From NCBI RefSeq assembly GCF_017635265.1, contig NZ_JAGBLU010000138.1, positions 23,741 to 87,740 of the forward strand: DNA of 64,000 bases, written 5' to 3'. This document shows positions 17,400 to 28,508 of this stretch, piece after piece. This stretch comes from Butyrivibrio sp. GTDB taxonomy: Bacteria > Bacillota > Clostridia > Lachnospirales > Lachnospiraceae. The notes beneath the pieces were generated by a model. That model searched no databases, was not told the DNA's origin, and worked only from the letters and a program-made list of their open reading frames with translations. Made by a program: the position numbers and the translations under genes. The number at the start of each line of letters is the position of its first letter. Position 1 is the first letter of the stretch.

Positions 17400-18752
17400 T
17401 CAAATAAGCAATGTATCCCCATTTAAGAAGGCAGAAGGTGTAACTGTGGTAATCTCCCCGGAATACGCTCTGTACCTTTCTTTTTCATCTATGGAAACTG
17501 CTACTCTGACATATCTGTCAGTATGCCCTATCATATAGCTTCTTCCCTTAATCTCTTCTTCGTCTTCCCACAGAACACTTAATTTTTCGCCGATAAAAAG
17601 ATTACGATAACTTTCTGACTGCTTTCTTGTCAAATGAAGCAGTACTTCACTTCTTTTTGTCTTTTCCTTATCGGTAAGCTGCTCCTTCATACCTGCAGCA
17701 ACGGTGCCTTTTCTCGGGGAATACTTAAACACATGCATCTCGTAGAAATCTATATCTGTAACAAATTTCCTGCACTCTTCAAACTCTTCATCTGTTTCAC
17801 CGGGGAAACCTACAATAACATCAGTTGTGATCGCCGGCCTGTCAAAAACTTCCCTTAGGATTCTGACGCTTTCTTTAAAATCGTCAGAAGTATAATGCCT
17901 GTTCATTCTTTTAAGAACACTGTCGCAGCCACTTTGAAGTGACAAATGAAAATGTGGACAGAGCTTAGGAATTGCTGCCAGTCTCTTGGCATTTTCTTTA
18001 GTAATTATCCTTGGCTCAAGAGAACTAAGACGTATTCTCTCTATTCCCGCTATATCACCAATCTGTTCCACCAGAGAAATCAGCTGTGGCTCACCGAAGT
18101 CAACTCCATAAGAGCTGGTATGTATTCCTGTAAGAACAACCTCTTTGCACCCTGCAGCCACAAGCCCTTTTATCTCAGATAGTATATCTACTACCGCTCT
18201 GCTTCTTACTCTTCCTCTTGCATAAGGGATTACGCAGTAAGAGCAGAACTGATTACATCCATCCTGAATCTTGATATATGCTCTTGTGTGCTCAGGCATA
18301 TGAGTAAGAGTCATATTCTCATACTCATGAGTATTGTTTATATCAATGATCGAGCTGCCGTTCAAAGTCTTATCATCCGAATCATTTTTTGCTTCCATGA
18401 ATTCATTTAAGATATCAACAATCTCAGACTTTTTGTTGTTTCCAACAGCAAGGTCTATGCACTCATCCTTTTTAACACCGTCAATTCCTGTCTCAACATA
18501 GCATCCAACTGCAACAACAGTTGCCTCAGGATTCTCCTTTTTGGCTTTATGCAGCATCTGTCTTGACTTTCTGTCAGCGATATTTGTAACAGTACAGGTA
18601 TTGATAATATAGACATCAGCCTTCTCATCAAAAGGAACGATTTCTGCCCCGTTTTCCTTAAGTTTCTGGCTCATGACATCAAGTTCATAGCTATTTACTT
18701 TACATCCTAGATTATGAAGTGCAATCTTTAATCCATTAACGTTATTTTGCAT
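17400..18752 (-). CDS. mtaB: tRNA t6A37 methylthiotransferase MtaB
   Basis: Radical-SAM enzyme, about 450 residues from the start at 18752. The N-terminal MTTase domain has LGCKVNSYELD and cysteines in NTCTVTN and AVGCYVE (auxiliary 4Fe-4S cluster). The radical-SAM CxxxCxxC is in CNQFCSYCVIPYARG, and a TRAM domain ends the protein. MtaB adds a methylthio group to t6A37 to give ms2t6A. The start MQNNVNGLK is chosen because upstream residues do not fit the family and overlap the divergent promoter; its ribosome site is weak. It faces the HPr-like gene. Confidence 0.93.
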   Translation of the reverse strand: MQNNVNGLKIALHNLGCKVNSYELDVMSQKLKENGAEIVPFDEKADVYIINTCTVTNIADRKSRQMLHKAKKENPEATVVAVGCYVETGIDGVKKDECIDLAVGNNKKSEIVDILNEFMEAKNDSDDKTLNGSSIIDINNTHEYENMTLTHMPEHTRAYIKIQDGCNQFCSYCVIPYARGRVRSRAVVDILSEIKGLVAAGCKEVVLTGIHTSSYGVDFGEPQLISLVEQIGDIAGIERIRLSSLEPRIITKENAKRLAAIPKLCPHFHLSLQSGCDSVLKRMNRHYTSDDFKESVRILREVFDRPAITTDVIVGFPGETDEEFEECRKFVTDIDFYEMHVFKYSPRKGTVAAGMKEQLTDKEKTKRSEVLLHLTRKQSESYRNLFIGEKLSVLWEDEEEIKGRSYMIGHTDRYVRVAVSIDEKERYRAYSGEITTVTPSAFLNGDTLLI

Positions 18753-18789
18753 ATTAAAATTTCTTTCTAATTTTGTTGTTGTCAAATCA

Positions 18790-18818
18790 TTGACTTTTGC
18801 CGTTAGTACGTTTACTAT
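18790..18818 (+). promoter_or_regulatory. Sigma-A promoter of the HPr-like gene
   Basis: TTGACT (18790-18795), a 17-base spacer and TACTAT (18813-18818), followed by AAGGAGG and the ATG at 18845. Confidence 0.85.
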
Positions 18819-18844
18819 AAAGAAAAGAAGGAGGTATTTGCGCA

Positions 18845-19075
18845 ATGAAGACCGTAAAAATTTCTTTAAATTCTATCGATAAGGTAAAGTCTTTCGTAAA
18901 CGATATTACGAAGTTCGATTATGACTTCGACCTCGTTTCAGGAAGATACGTTATCGATGCAAAGTCTATTATGGGTATTTTCTCACTTGATCTTTCCAAG
19001 CCTATCGATCTTAATATCCATGCTGAAGACGGCGCAGATGAGGTTCTCGAAGTATTGAAGCCTTACATGATCTAA
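18845..19075 (+). CDS. HPr-like protein lacking the phosphorylatable histidine
   Basis: 76-residue protein with the HPr fold pattern. The KSIMGIFSLDL segment (40-50) matches the HPr Ser46 region (here Ser41). Where HPr has GxHARPA with active His15, this protein reads NSIDKVKSF, with no histidine, so it cannot accept phosphate from enzyme I. It might bind the regulatory partners of HPr(Ser-P) or have lost PTS function. It forms a single-gene unit with strong promoter, AGGAGG site and terminator, which implies high expression. Similar short HPr homologs occur in Lachnospiraceae, from memory; their function is not known. Confidence 0.75.
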   Translation: MKTVKISLNSIDKVKSFVNDITKFDYDFDLVSGRYVIDAKSIMGIFSLDLSKPIDLNIHAEDGADEVLEVLKPYMI

Positions 19076-19110
19076 TCTTTCCGGATTAGATCTCTTTAAA
19101 AAGTTTATTC

Positions 19111-19146
19111 AAGACCATCTTAAACATCTGTTTAAGATGGTCTTTT
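19111..19146. terminator. Bidirectional terminator between the HPr-like gene and thiI
   Basis: A perfect 14-bp stem (19111-19124 with 19131-19144, 6-base loop), with TTTTT on the plus side and an A/T-rich stretch giving T-runs on the minus side. It serves the two convergent genes. Confidence 0.9.
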
Positions 19147-19167
19147 TGTGTAGAGCACTTGCCAAGG

Positions 19168-20370
19168 TTATCTCTTAACTTCAATAATTTCATCAGTCTC
19201 AAGAGCGACTCGTACCAGCTCATCTATCTTTTCCGCAAGATTTTCTTCGTGTTTTCTGATAATATCCACTCTGGGCTTTGTAACAGGGTGCTTGGCCACG
19301 AAAATAGTACAGCAGTCTTCATACGGAAGAATTGATGTCTCATATGCATCAATCTTATAGGAAATATCCACAATATCCTGCTTATCAAACGCTATAAGCG
19401 GTCTGTAAACGGGAATATCAGTAACAACTTCACCGGTACACATAAGACTCTGCATAGTCTGTGACGCCACCTGTCCTATGCTCTCTCCGGTAATAAGTCC
19501 CATGCATCCGGACCTGGAAGCCAGCTCATCTGCAATTCTCATCATATATCTGCGCATGATGATGGTAAGCTCCTCATGTGGGCACTTTTCGTAGATGTAC
19601 ATCTGAATATCAGTAAAGTTGATTACATGAAGCTTAACTTTTCCTGTATACTTAGCAATTACTCCAGCCAAATCAACAACTTTCTGCTTGGCCTTTTCAC
19701 TTGTATATGGAGGTGCATTGAAATAAACCGCCTCTATATCAACACCTCTTTTGGCAACCATATAGCCTGCAACAGGTGAGTCAATTCCTCCCGACAAAAG
19801 AAGCATTGCCCTACCTGCAGTACCAATAGGCATTCCTCCGGGACCCGGTATTACTTCGGAAAAGATATTAAGCTTCTCTCTAAGTTCAACATTTATGAGA
19901 ATATCAGGTTCATGAACATCAACCTTCATCTCTTTGTATGCATCCAGGATCCTTCCTCCAAGCTCTGCCGCCATAGCCATGGAATCCATGGGATAACTCT
20001 TATCAACTCGCCTTACTTTTACCTTGAAGGTCTTGTTCTTATCAGGGTAAACTCCATCAATAAAGTCGATAACAGCCTTTGCTACTCCATCGGTATCAGG
20101 TAGATGATTCTCTCCATCCCTTGCGATAGACACAGCAGGGCAGATTCCTGTAATACCGAAAACAGTCTTAAGACTCTCAACAGTCTCATTAAAATCAAAG
20201 TCCTTGGCATCAATATACATTCTTCCGGCAACACGGCTCACATGAAATGTACCGTCGCACTTAGATAAAACCCTTTGTATCTGTTTAACCAATGCCTCTT
20301 CAAAGACATATCTGTTTTTCCCTTTTACGCCAATTTCTGCATACTTGATTACAAAAGCATGATACTGCAT
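19168..20370 (-). CDS. thiI: tRNA 4-thiouridine synthase ThiI
   Basis: 400-residue enzyme with N-terminal ferredoxin-like and THUMP domains (about 1-165) and an adenylating PP-loop domain with LLLSGGIDSPVAGYM (about 191-205). There is no C-terminal rhodanese domain, the usual Gram-positive form. It thiolates U8 of tRNA and may feed thiazole synthesis. The gene upstream is a cysteine desulfurase, 16 bases away, which supplies the persulfide as with B. subtilis NifZ-ThiI. Last gene before a bidirectional terminator. Confidence 0.95.
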   Translation of the reverse strand: MQYHAFVIKYAEIGVKGKNRYVFEEALVKQIQRVLSKCDGTFHVSRVAGRMYIDAKDFDFNETVESLKTVFGITGICPAVSIARDGENHLPDTDGVAKAVIDFIDGVYPDKNKTFKVKVRRVDKSYPMDSMAMAAELGGRILDAYKEMKVDVHEPDILINVELREKLNIFSEVIPGPGGMPIGTAGRAMLLLSGGIDSPVAGYMVAKRGVDIEAVYFNAPPYTSEKAKQKVVDLAGVIAKYTGKVKLHVINFTDIQMYIYEKCPHEELTIIMRRYMMRIADELASRSGCMGLITGESIGQVASQTMQSLMCTGEVVTDIPVYRPLIAFDKQDIVDISYKIDAYETSILPYEDCCTIFVAKHPVTKPRVDIIRKHEENLAEKIDELVRVALETDEIIEVKR

Positions 20371-20386
20371 ATATACCTCTTTCTTT

Positions 20387-21544
20387 TTAATGCCTGTAAA
20401 ACTTTCTCATGTTTGAAACCTGAGAACATAATGTATCCAAAAAATAATCAATTTCTTCTTTGGTAGTCATAAATGACATACTAATACGAATTGTTGATTC
20501 TAGCAAATCTTTTTCAAGTCCTATTGCCTGAAGAGTATCTGACACGTGTGGGTTGTTTGAAGTGCAGGCACTTCCGGCAGACACATAGATATTCTTACTG
20601 CTAAGCATGTTAAGTACTGTTTCTGCTGCAAGTCCCTTTATTGAAACGCTTATGATGTGTGGCGCACCAACCATGGGGCTCTGTCCATTGATTTTAATAT
20701 CAGGAACTCTTTCAAGGAGAGAATCAACAGTATACTGCTTGAGATCATAAAGTTTTTTTATTTTGGCGTCAAAATCCTCATAACACTTTTTGGCCGCAAG
20801 TGAAAGTCCCGCTATTCCGGGTACATTTTCTGTGCCTGACCTCATTCCCCTTTGCTGTCCACCACCATAACAAACAGGAACAATCTTTGTTCCCTTTTTT
20901 ATATATATAAAGCCAACTCCCTTAGGACCGTGTATCTTGTGTCCACTTACAGACAAAAGGTCTATATTCATTGTCCTTGGTCTGATGAGTATTTTACCGT
21001 AGGCTTGAACTGCATCAACATGAAAATAGATATCTTTATTGATGCTCTTTATTAATTCTCCCGCCTTCTGAATCGGCATGATAGTTCCAATCTCATTATT
21101 TACAAACATTATTGAAACAAGGATTGTCTCTTTTCTGATAGCATTTTTAAGCGCATCAATATCTATACATCCTGTATCATCCACTGAAAGATAAGTAATT
21201 TCAAAGCCTTCTTTTTCCAGAAAAGCCATTGTCTCAAGTATTGCAGGATGCTCAATTTTAGTTGTAATAATGTGATTGCCGCGCCATTTACATGCCCTTG
21301 CCACGCCAATAAGTGCCAGATTATCAGACTCAGTTCCACCGGAGGTAAAAACTATCTCCTGTGGATCAACCTTAAGAGTCGATGCCAGCATTTCCCTTGA
21401 CTGCGAAAGTCTTTCGCTTGAAACCATTCCCATATGATGCACACTGGAAGGATTTCCGTATTCTTCTTTCATTATTTTGGCAACCAGATCCGCTACTTCA
21501 TCATATGCTCTTGTAGTTGCCGAATTATCTAAATATGCTTCCAT
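20387..21544 (-). CDS. Cysteine desulfurase (NifS/IscS-like, ThiI partner)
   Basis: 385-residue PLP enzyme. FTSGGTESDNLAL (66-78), HVDAVQAYGK (175-184), the PLP lysine K203 in SGHKIHGPKG and the catalytic Cys327 in SAGSACTSNN are visible. The long cysteine loop is the IscS/NifS class I type. It converts cysteine to alanine and hands persulfide sulfur on. Pairing with thiI indicates a dedicated role in tRNA s4U or thiamine sulfur transfer rather than general Fe-S assembly, since no scaffold gene is nearby. Confidence 0.93.
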   Translation of the reverse strand: MEAYLDNSATTRAYDEVADLVAKIMKEEYGNPSSVHHMGMVSSERLSQSREMLASTLKVDPQEIVFTSGGTESDNLALIGVARACKWRGNHIITTKIEHPAILETMAFLEKEGFEITYLSVDDTGCIDIDALKNAIRKETILVSIMFVNNEIGTIMPIQKAGELIKSINKDIYFHVDAVQAYGKILIRPRTMNIDLLSVSGHKIHGPKGVGFIYIKKGTKIVPVCYGGGQQRGMRSGTENVPGIAGLSLAAKKCYEDFDAKIKKLYDLKQYTVDSLLERVPDIKINGQSPMVGAPHIISVSIKGLAAETVLNMLSSKNIYVSAGSACTSNNPHVSDTLQAIGLEKDLLESTIRISMSFMTTKEEIDYFLDTLCSQVSNMRKFYRH

Positions 21545-21558
21545 TTGTTTTCGTCCTA

Positions 21559-22314
21559 TTATTTTCCTTCAAGATGATACATCAGCCATGAAATAATTGT
21601 AAATCCCGCTGTTTCGGTTCTGAGGATCCTCGTCCCCAAAGTAATCGGTTCTATACCATTTTCTTTGCAAAGACCTATCTCTTCCTCGGAAAAGCCGCCT
21701 TCCGGGCCGATAAATACCGCTATGCTTTCTCCCGGTTTAATGCCTTCTATGAGCTTTTTGGTTTCATCAATATGCTCTGCATTTTCGTAAGGAATAAGCT
21801 TAACATCCATGTCCTTGGCAAAAGCTACAGCTTCCTTAATTGTCATTGGCATATGAACATTCGGTATATAAGCTCTCTTACTCTGCTTTGCAGCCGCCTC
21901 CGAAATTGCCTGCCATCTCTTTATTTTGGACTGAGCCTTTTTTTCATCAAGTTTTACTACGCAGCGCTTGGTCGCCATCGGAATAATTTCAAAAGCTCCA
22001 AGTTCAACAGCTTTCTGAATGATCAGTTCCATCTTATCAACTTTAGGAAGTCCCTGGAAAAGATATATTTTTGAAGGAAGTTCATGATTCCCCTCTTCAA
22101 CAAACATAAGCTTTCCGATAACACCGGTGTCGTTTATTTCCTGAATCTCATAAAAGATCTCTTTTCCATCCTCATCACCTCGGATGCTGACAGAAAACTG
22201 TTCGCCCACCTTCATCCTAAGAACATTGGCTATATGATTGTAATCGCTGCCTGTAATCTCTACCGTCTTATAATCCGGTGCAAGACAACAACTTTCCACA
22301 AAAAAATGATACAT
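21559..22314 (-). CDS. rsmE: 16S rRNA m3U1498 methyltransferase RsmE
   Basis: 251-residue SPOUT methyltransferase. The N-terminal PUA-like region holds the stretch HIANVLRMKVGEQFSV. The C-terminal knotted SAM domain has FIGPEGGFSEEEI and LGTRILRTETAGF, both typical. It methylates U1498 of 16S rRNA. ATG overlaps the prmA stop (TGATG), so the two are coupled; the prmA-rsmE pair follows dnaJ in many Firmicutes. Confidence 0.96.
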   Translation of the reverse strand: MYHFFVESCCLAPDYKTVEITGSDYNHIANVLRMKVGEQFSVSIRGDEDGKEIFYEIQEINDTGVIGKLMFVEEGNHELPSKIYLFQGLPKVDKMELIIQKAVELGAFEIIPMATKRCVVKLDEKKAQSKIKRWQAISEAAAKQSKRAYIPNVHMPMTIKEAVAFAKDMDVKLIPYENAEHIDETKKLIEGIKPGESIAVFIGPEGGFSEEEIGLCKENGIEPITLGTRILRTETAGFTIISWLMYHLEGK

Positions 22315-23351
22315 CAGTTTTTCCTCGAAGTAATTGAAACCCAGTCTCCCTGATGATGAATCTCAAGTATCTCAAGACCAGCATCAAGATGTGCCTTCTT
22401 TACCTCTTCTTCCTTGGTATTTATTATTCCGGAGGTAATATAGATACCGCCGGTCTTTAACTGATTAAGTATAACAGGTGTGAGAGGTACAAGTACATTA
22501 GCAAGGATATTGGCAACAACAATGTCATATTTATCATATCCAACAGCATCCTGAACAGATTTATCATCTATGATATTGCCAATCATCATGTCAAACTTTT
22601 CTGCTGCAATGCCATTATTTTCCATATTCTCTTTTACTGCCGGTACAGCACACTTATCAAGATCTGTTCCTACAGCATGCTTTGCCCCAAACATAAGCGA
22701 AAGAATTGATAAAACACCACTTCCTGTCCCGACATCCAGAAGTTCTGTATCTTTAGTAACGTACTTTTTAAGCATTCGGATGCAAAGCTGAGTAGTCTCA
22801 TGCATTCCTGTTCCAAAAGCTGTGCCCGGATCTATATGAAGAACCATATTGGCTTTTTCATCATCCTCAACTGTTTCTTTCTCCCATGATGGAATAACAA
22901 GAATATCATCTATATAAAATTTATGGAAGTACTGTTTCCAGTTATTAATCCAATCTATATCCTCTGTGACTGATATAGAAACAGTTCCGTCTCCAATATC
23001 AGAGAAGCTTCTGAGTTCATCCAACTTTTCTTTAATCTGTTCTTCAATTTCTTCAGGGCTCTTTTTTACTTTTACATACTCTCCGTCATCATCTGCAAGC
23101 TCAACAGTAAGCATGTTTTCATCATCTATCTCTAAAAAGAAATTAAGAAAAGCCGCACCATTTTCAATTCCGCTATCTTTCTCATCCGGTTCCAGCTCAG
23201 GTGCATCTATGAACATCTGCTCTTTATCAGCTGCAGAAAGAGGAGCATTATCCTCTATTTGAGCTCCTTCAAGTCCTATGTCCTCCAAATAGCTTATTAT
23301 AATATCTTCCGATTCTTCGTTAGTACGAACTCTAAAGCGCATCCACTTCAT
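22314..23351 (-). CDS. prmA: Ribosomal protein L11 methyltransferase PrmA
   Basis: 345-residue SAM methyltransferase. The N-terminal substrate domain is followed by IDPGTAFGTGMHETTQLC and the SAM motif LLDVGTGSGVLSI, with IVANILANVL as the NPPY-like motif. It methylates ribosomal protein L11. Start 23351 has GGAGG six bases upstream; an ATG five codons earlier does not. An acidic insertion (about 55-110) makes it somewhat longer than E. coli PrmA (about 293). Confidence 0.95.
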   Translation of the reverse strand: MKWMRFRVRTNEESEDIIISYLEDIGLEGAQIEDNAPLSAADKEQMFIDAPELEPDEKDSGIENGAAFLNFFLEIDDENMLTVELADDDGEYVKVKKSPEEIEEQIKEKLDELRSFSDIGDGTVSISVTEDIDWINNWKQYFHKFYIDDILVIPSWEKETVEDDEKANMVLHIDPGTAFGTGMHETTQLCIRMLKKYVTKDTELLDVGTGSGVLSILSLMFGAKHAVGTDLDKCAVPAVKENMENNGIAAEKFDMMIGNIIDDKSVQDAVGYDKYDIVVANILANVLVPLTPVILNQLKTGGIYITSGIINTKEEEVKKAHLDAGLEILEIHHQGDWVSITSRKN

Positions 23352-23380
23352 AGAACACCTCCGCAAAAACTATACACAGT

Positions 23381-23416
23381 AAAAAACGTGAAGCAGATTT
23401 TTAATTCCGCTTCACG
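23381..23416 (-). terminator. Terminator after dnaJ
   Basis: An 8-bp stem (23387-23394 with 23409-23416) plus two inner pairs after a mismatch, followed on the minus strand by six T (23381-23386). It partly separates the chaperone genes from prmA-rsmE. Confidence 0.8.
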
Positions 23417-23450
23417 CGTATAATAACATAAATTATTTAAAATGCCAAAA

Positions 23451-24632
23451 TTACTTAAAGAATCCTTTTTTCTTCTTGCCGCCTGAACCATCGCCGTTTG
23501 GATCTTTATCTCCTGCGCCCATCATACGCTCAGCAGCTGTCAAGGAATCTCCTGTTTTTTCATCAAATTTCTTAAGAAGCTCTTTTGCTTCCTTGGAAAG
23601 TTTTTCCGGAACCTGAACAACAAGTGTTACATAATGATCGCCTCTTGTGTCCTTATCTCTAAGTGAAGGAACACCTTTTGAACGAAGTCTTACTCTTGTA
23701 TCCGTCTGAGTTCCCGGCTTTACATCATAAGCAACTTTTCCGTCTACCGTATCAATAAGAACAGTTCCACCGAGTGCAGCAACCGCAAATGAAACCGGAA
23801 CCATTGAGTAGATATCATATCCTTCTCTCTGGAAAATAGGATGATCAGATACGATAACCTCAACTAAAAGATCTCCTCTTGGTCCGCCATTAATACCGGG
23901 TTCACCCTTTTCACGAATTCTCACGCTTTGTCCATTATCAATACCTGCGGGAATAGTTACCTTTATCTTCTTTCTGCTGGCAATATATCCTGTTCCATGA
24001 CAATCGGTACACTTATCTTTTATAACCTTACCTGTTCCGCCGCACTCAGGACATGTCTGAACATTACGTACAGTTCCAAAGAATGACTGCTGTGTATAAA
24101 CTATCTGTCCCTTACCGCCGCACTTAGAACATGTCTGTGCTGATGTACCGGGCTTAGCACCTGTTCCGTGACATGTAGGACATGAATCCTTAATTGTAAG
24201 CTCAAGTTCTTTTTCACATCCAAAAACTGCTTCAAGGAAGGTAATCCTTACACTTGCTCTGAGGTTAGCTCCTTTTGACGGGCCTGTTCTGGCTCCCTGA
24301 CGTGATCGTCCACCGCCAAAGAAATCTCCGAAAATATCTCCGAAAATATCTCCAAAGTCTGCTCCATTGAAATCAAATCCGCCAAATCCGCCGGCGCCGC
24401 CATCAAAAGCAGCATGACCAAACTGATCATACTGACGCTTTTTCTCAGGATCACTAAGTACTGCATAGGCCTCAGATGCTTCCTTGAATTTTTCAGCAGC
24501 TGAAGCATCACCCGGATTCATATCCGGGTGATACTTCTTGGCAAGTACTCTGTATGCTTTTTTTATTTCATCCTCAGAGGCGTTCTTACTAACGCCAAGG
24601 ACTTCATAATAATCGCGCTTCTGCTCTGCCAT
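23451..24632 (-). CDS. dnaJ: Chaperone DnaJ
   Basis: 393-residue type I J-protein. J domain (about 5-70, including the HPD motif in KYHPDMNPG), a Gly/Phe-rich segment (about 75-115), four CxxCxGxG zinc modules ([32 protein letters not shown]) and a C-terminal substrate domain. It delivers clients to DnaK and stimulates its ATPase. The tail is glycine/lysine-rich ([12 protein letters not shown]). Part of the hrcA-grpE-dnaK-dnaJ operon. Confidence 0.98.
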   Translation of the reverse strand: MAEQKRDYYEVLGVSKNASEDEIKKAYRVLAKKYHPDMNPGDASAAEKFKEASEAYAVLSDPEKKRQYDQFGHAAFDGGAGGFGGFDFNGADFGDIFGDIFGDFFGGGRSRQGARTGPSKGANLRASVRITFLEAVFGCEKELELTIKDSCPTCHGTGAKPGTSAQTCSKCGGKGQIVYTQQSFFGTVRNVQTCPECGGTGKVIKDKCTDCHGTGYIASRKKIKVTIPAGIDNGQSVRIREKGEPGINGGPRGDLLVEVIVSDHPIFQREGYDIYSMVPVSFAVAALGGTVLIDTVDGKVAYDVKPGTQTDTRVRLRSKGVPSLRDKDTRGDHYVTLVVQVPEKLSKEAKELLKKFDEKTGDSLTAAERMMGAGDKDPNGDGSGGKKKKGFFK

Positions 24633-24682
24633 ATTGCTCCTTTAATCCTTAAATTGTTACTGTTTAATCCTAATCAGTAACA

Positions 24683-26596
<1,914 letters not shown>

Positions 26597-26600
26597 TTAT

Positions 26601-27239
26601 TTATTTGTTAACACCAACCATGCTGTGTCTAAGCACGGTGTCGTGGAATTTATATCCCTTTTGAAGTTCCTGTGCTACAATTCCTGATTCATACTCTTCG
26701 GTTTCAACCTGCATTACTGCATTGTGAAGGTTTGGATCAAATTCCTTTCCCACAGCTTCAATAGGGGTTACTCCAAGGTCTTCAAGCTGCTTGATAAGCT
26801 GCTTATAAATCTTGTTCATACCATCTGCAAAGGCTCCGTCTTTTTCCTCTTCAGGAACTGCTGCAAGTCCTCGCTCGAAATTATCAACGATAGGAAGCAG
26901 TTTTTCTAATACATTGCTCTGGCCCTGTTCAAACATCTGAGCCTTTTCCTTATCAGTTCTTTTTCTGAAGTTATCAAACTCCGCAACCTGTCTTATAAGT
27001 CTGTCATTAAGTTCATCCAGTTTTTCTTTTAAAGGATCTTTCTTTTCTTTTTTGGAAGATTCCTCTTTGTCAGGTTCCTTAGCTTCTGTGTCATCAGCCT
27101 TTGCTTTCTCAACATCCTGCTCAGTCTTTTCAGTCTCTGCAGAAGCCTCTTTTTCCTTTGCTTCTTTTTCAAGATCTTCCATGATATTCTCAAGAACTTC
27201 CTTTTCCTGTTCGCTAACATGTTTCTTCTTTGTGCTCAA
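26601..27239 (-). CDS. grpE: Nucleotide exchange factor GrpE
   Basis: 212-residue GrpE. A charged, disordered N-terminus (1-65, rich in Lys/Glu) precedes the coiled-coil segment and the C-terminal beta-wing; FDNFRKRTDKEKAQMFE and GKEFDPNLHNAVMQVE are characteristic. It releases ADP from DnaK. The start codon is TTG, supported by AGGAGG eight bases upstream; no ATG is available nearby. Position between hrcA and dnaK is standard. Confidence 0.96.
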   Translation of the reverse strand: MSTKKKHVSEQEKEVLENIMEDLEKEAKEKEASAETEKTEQDVEKAKADDTEAKEPDKEESSKKEKKDPLKEKLDELNDRLIRQVAEFDNFRKRTDKEKAQMFEQGQSNVLEKLLPIVDNFERGLAAVPEEEKDGAFADGMNKIYKQLIKQLEDLGVTPIEAVGKEFDPNLHNAVMQVETEEYESGIVAQELQKGYKFHDTVLRHSMVGVNK

Positions 27240-27274
27240 CTTTAGTGCCTCCTAATACTTGTATATCATCTGCG

Positions 27275-28306
27275 CTAACCCTTTTTGTACAAATCATCAA
27301 GCGCATGTCTCATATTCTTTAATGTAGAAATTACCTTGTCGTAGTCCATTCTCTTGGGACCTATGATGCCGACCGTTCCCTTCATTCCATCGCCAAGCTC
27401 ATAAGTTGCGGTTACTACGCTGCAATCCTTCATAGCCTGTACAGGTGTCTCGTTGCCGATATAAACCTGTATTCCGGTTTCCTCTGAGTCGGAAGAAAGG
27501 GTATTCTCAACTATACTTGTAAGATCCTTGGTATCCTCAAATGTACTTATAAGCTCACTGGCTTTGGTAGAATCGGTAAGCTCAGGGTACTTGAAAATAT
27601 TCATGGTACCACTTGTATATATCTGAAGGTCCTCATCTGCTGTAATCGACTCAGCAGCCGCGTCAATGACATTTCCTATAATCTGGCTGTGAATACCTGC
27701 TTCCTGCTTTACCGAAGCAATAAGTCCAAGATTTATATCCTCAACAGCAAGCCCATCAAGTCTTGTATTCATAAGAATGTTGAGCTTAAGCATTGTTGCA
27801 TCATCCAGCACTTCTTCAACAGGAATGATCTTGTTCTTGATGACATTTCCTTCTATTACTATGGTTGCTAAAAGGTGTTCGTCATCAACTTTGCTTATCT
27901 GTATAAATTTAAGTTTATTTTTCCTGATCTGCGGTGCAGATATCATCGTGGCATAGTTGGTATCAATCGCCAATGTCTTTGCCACCTGCTTAAGAAGATT
28001 CTCAAGCTTCTCCTCCTTATCAAGGAGCATTTCCTTCATGTTCTCAACTTCCTGTTCCTTATCACGGAGCATCTCATCAACATAAACCCGATATCCCTGA
28101 TCGGATGGAATACGACCGGCTGAAGTATGTGGCTGTAAAATAAGTCCCATCTCTTCAAGGTCTGCCATTTCATTTCTGATAGTCGCGGAGCTAAGATTAA
28201 GATCCGTATACTTTGAAATGGTACGGCTTCCTACCGGCTCCCCTGTCTCCAGATAATTCTTAACTATAGCATGAAGTATTTTTCTTTTTCTCTCATCTAA
28301 TTCCAT
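27275..28306 (-). CDS. hrcA: Heat-inducible transcription repressor HrcA
   Basis: 343-residue repressor with an N-terminal winged helix (LSSATIRNEMADLEEMGLIL near 44-63) and a GAF-like C-terminal domain; the PHTSAGRIPSDQGYR motif is typical. It binds CIRCE and represses the chaperone operon unless titrated under heat stress. A perfect CIRCE lies 58 bases upstream of its start, so it autoregulates. Confidence 0.97.
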   Translation of the reverse strand: MELDERKRKILHAIVKNYLETGEPVGSRTISKYTDLNLSSATIRNEMADLEEMGLILQPHTSAGRIPSDQGYRVYVDEMLRDKEQEVENMKEMLLDKEEKLENLLKQVAKTLAIDTNYATMISAPQIRKNKLKFIQISKVDDEHLLATIVIEGNVIKNKIIPVEEVLDDATMLKLNILMNTRLDGLAVEDINLGLIASVKQEAGIHSQIIGNVIDAAAESITADEDLQIYTSGTMNIFKYPELTDSTKASELISTFEDTKDLTSIVENTLSSDSEETGIQVYIGNETPVQAMKDCSVVTATYELGDGMKGTVGIIGPKRMDYDKVISTLKNMRHALDDLYKKG

Positions 28307-28363
28307 GTTGCCCTTCCTCTGTCTTCACCGGTTAAATTCATCGGAATGGTATTTTTAGAGGTG

Positions 28364-28390
28364 TTAGCACTCGCTTGATTTGAGTGCTAA
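28364..28390 (-). promoter_or_regulatory. CIRCE operator
   Basis: Perfect TTAGCACTC-N9-GAGTGCTAA at 28364-28390 between the promoter and hrcA. It is the HrcA binding site for heat-shock control of hrcA-grpE-dnaK-dnaJ. Confidence 0.98.
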
Positions 28391-28405
28391 TATCTTCTGT
28401 AACTT

Positions 28406-28434
28406 AAAATATCACTATGAGAGTGTAATGTCAA
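28406..28434 (-). promoter_or_regulatory. Sigma-A promoter of the hrcA operon
   Basis: TTGACA (28429-28434), a 17-base spacer and TATTTT (28406-28411) on the minus strand. The CIRCE element lies just downstream, around the expected transcription start. Confidence 0.85.
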
Positions 28435-28457
28435 CATTGCTTTTTATAAAATAAATA

Positions 28458-28493
28458 TAAAACAAAAAAACGCTCTCTACTTAGTAGAGAGCG
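28458..28493 (-). terminator. Terminator of the DUF6465 gene
   Basis: A perfect 10-bp stem CGCTCTCTAC/GTAGAGAGCG (28471-28480 with 28484-28493, 3-base loop) followed on the minus strand by seven T. Confidence 0.95.
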
Positions 28494-28508
28494 CAATAAA
28501 CATATTGA

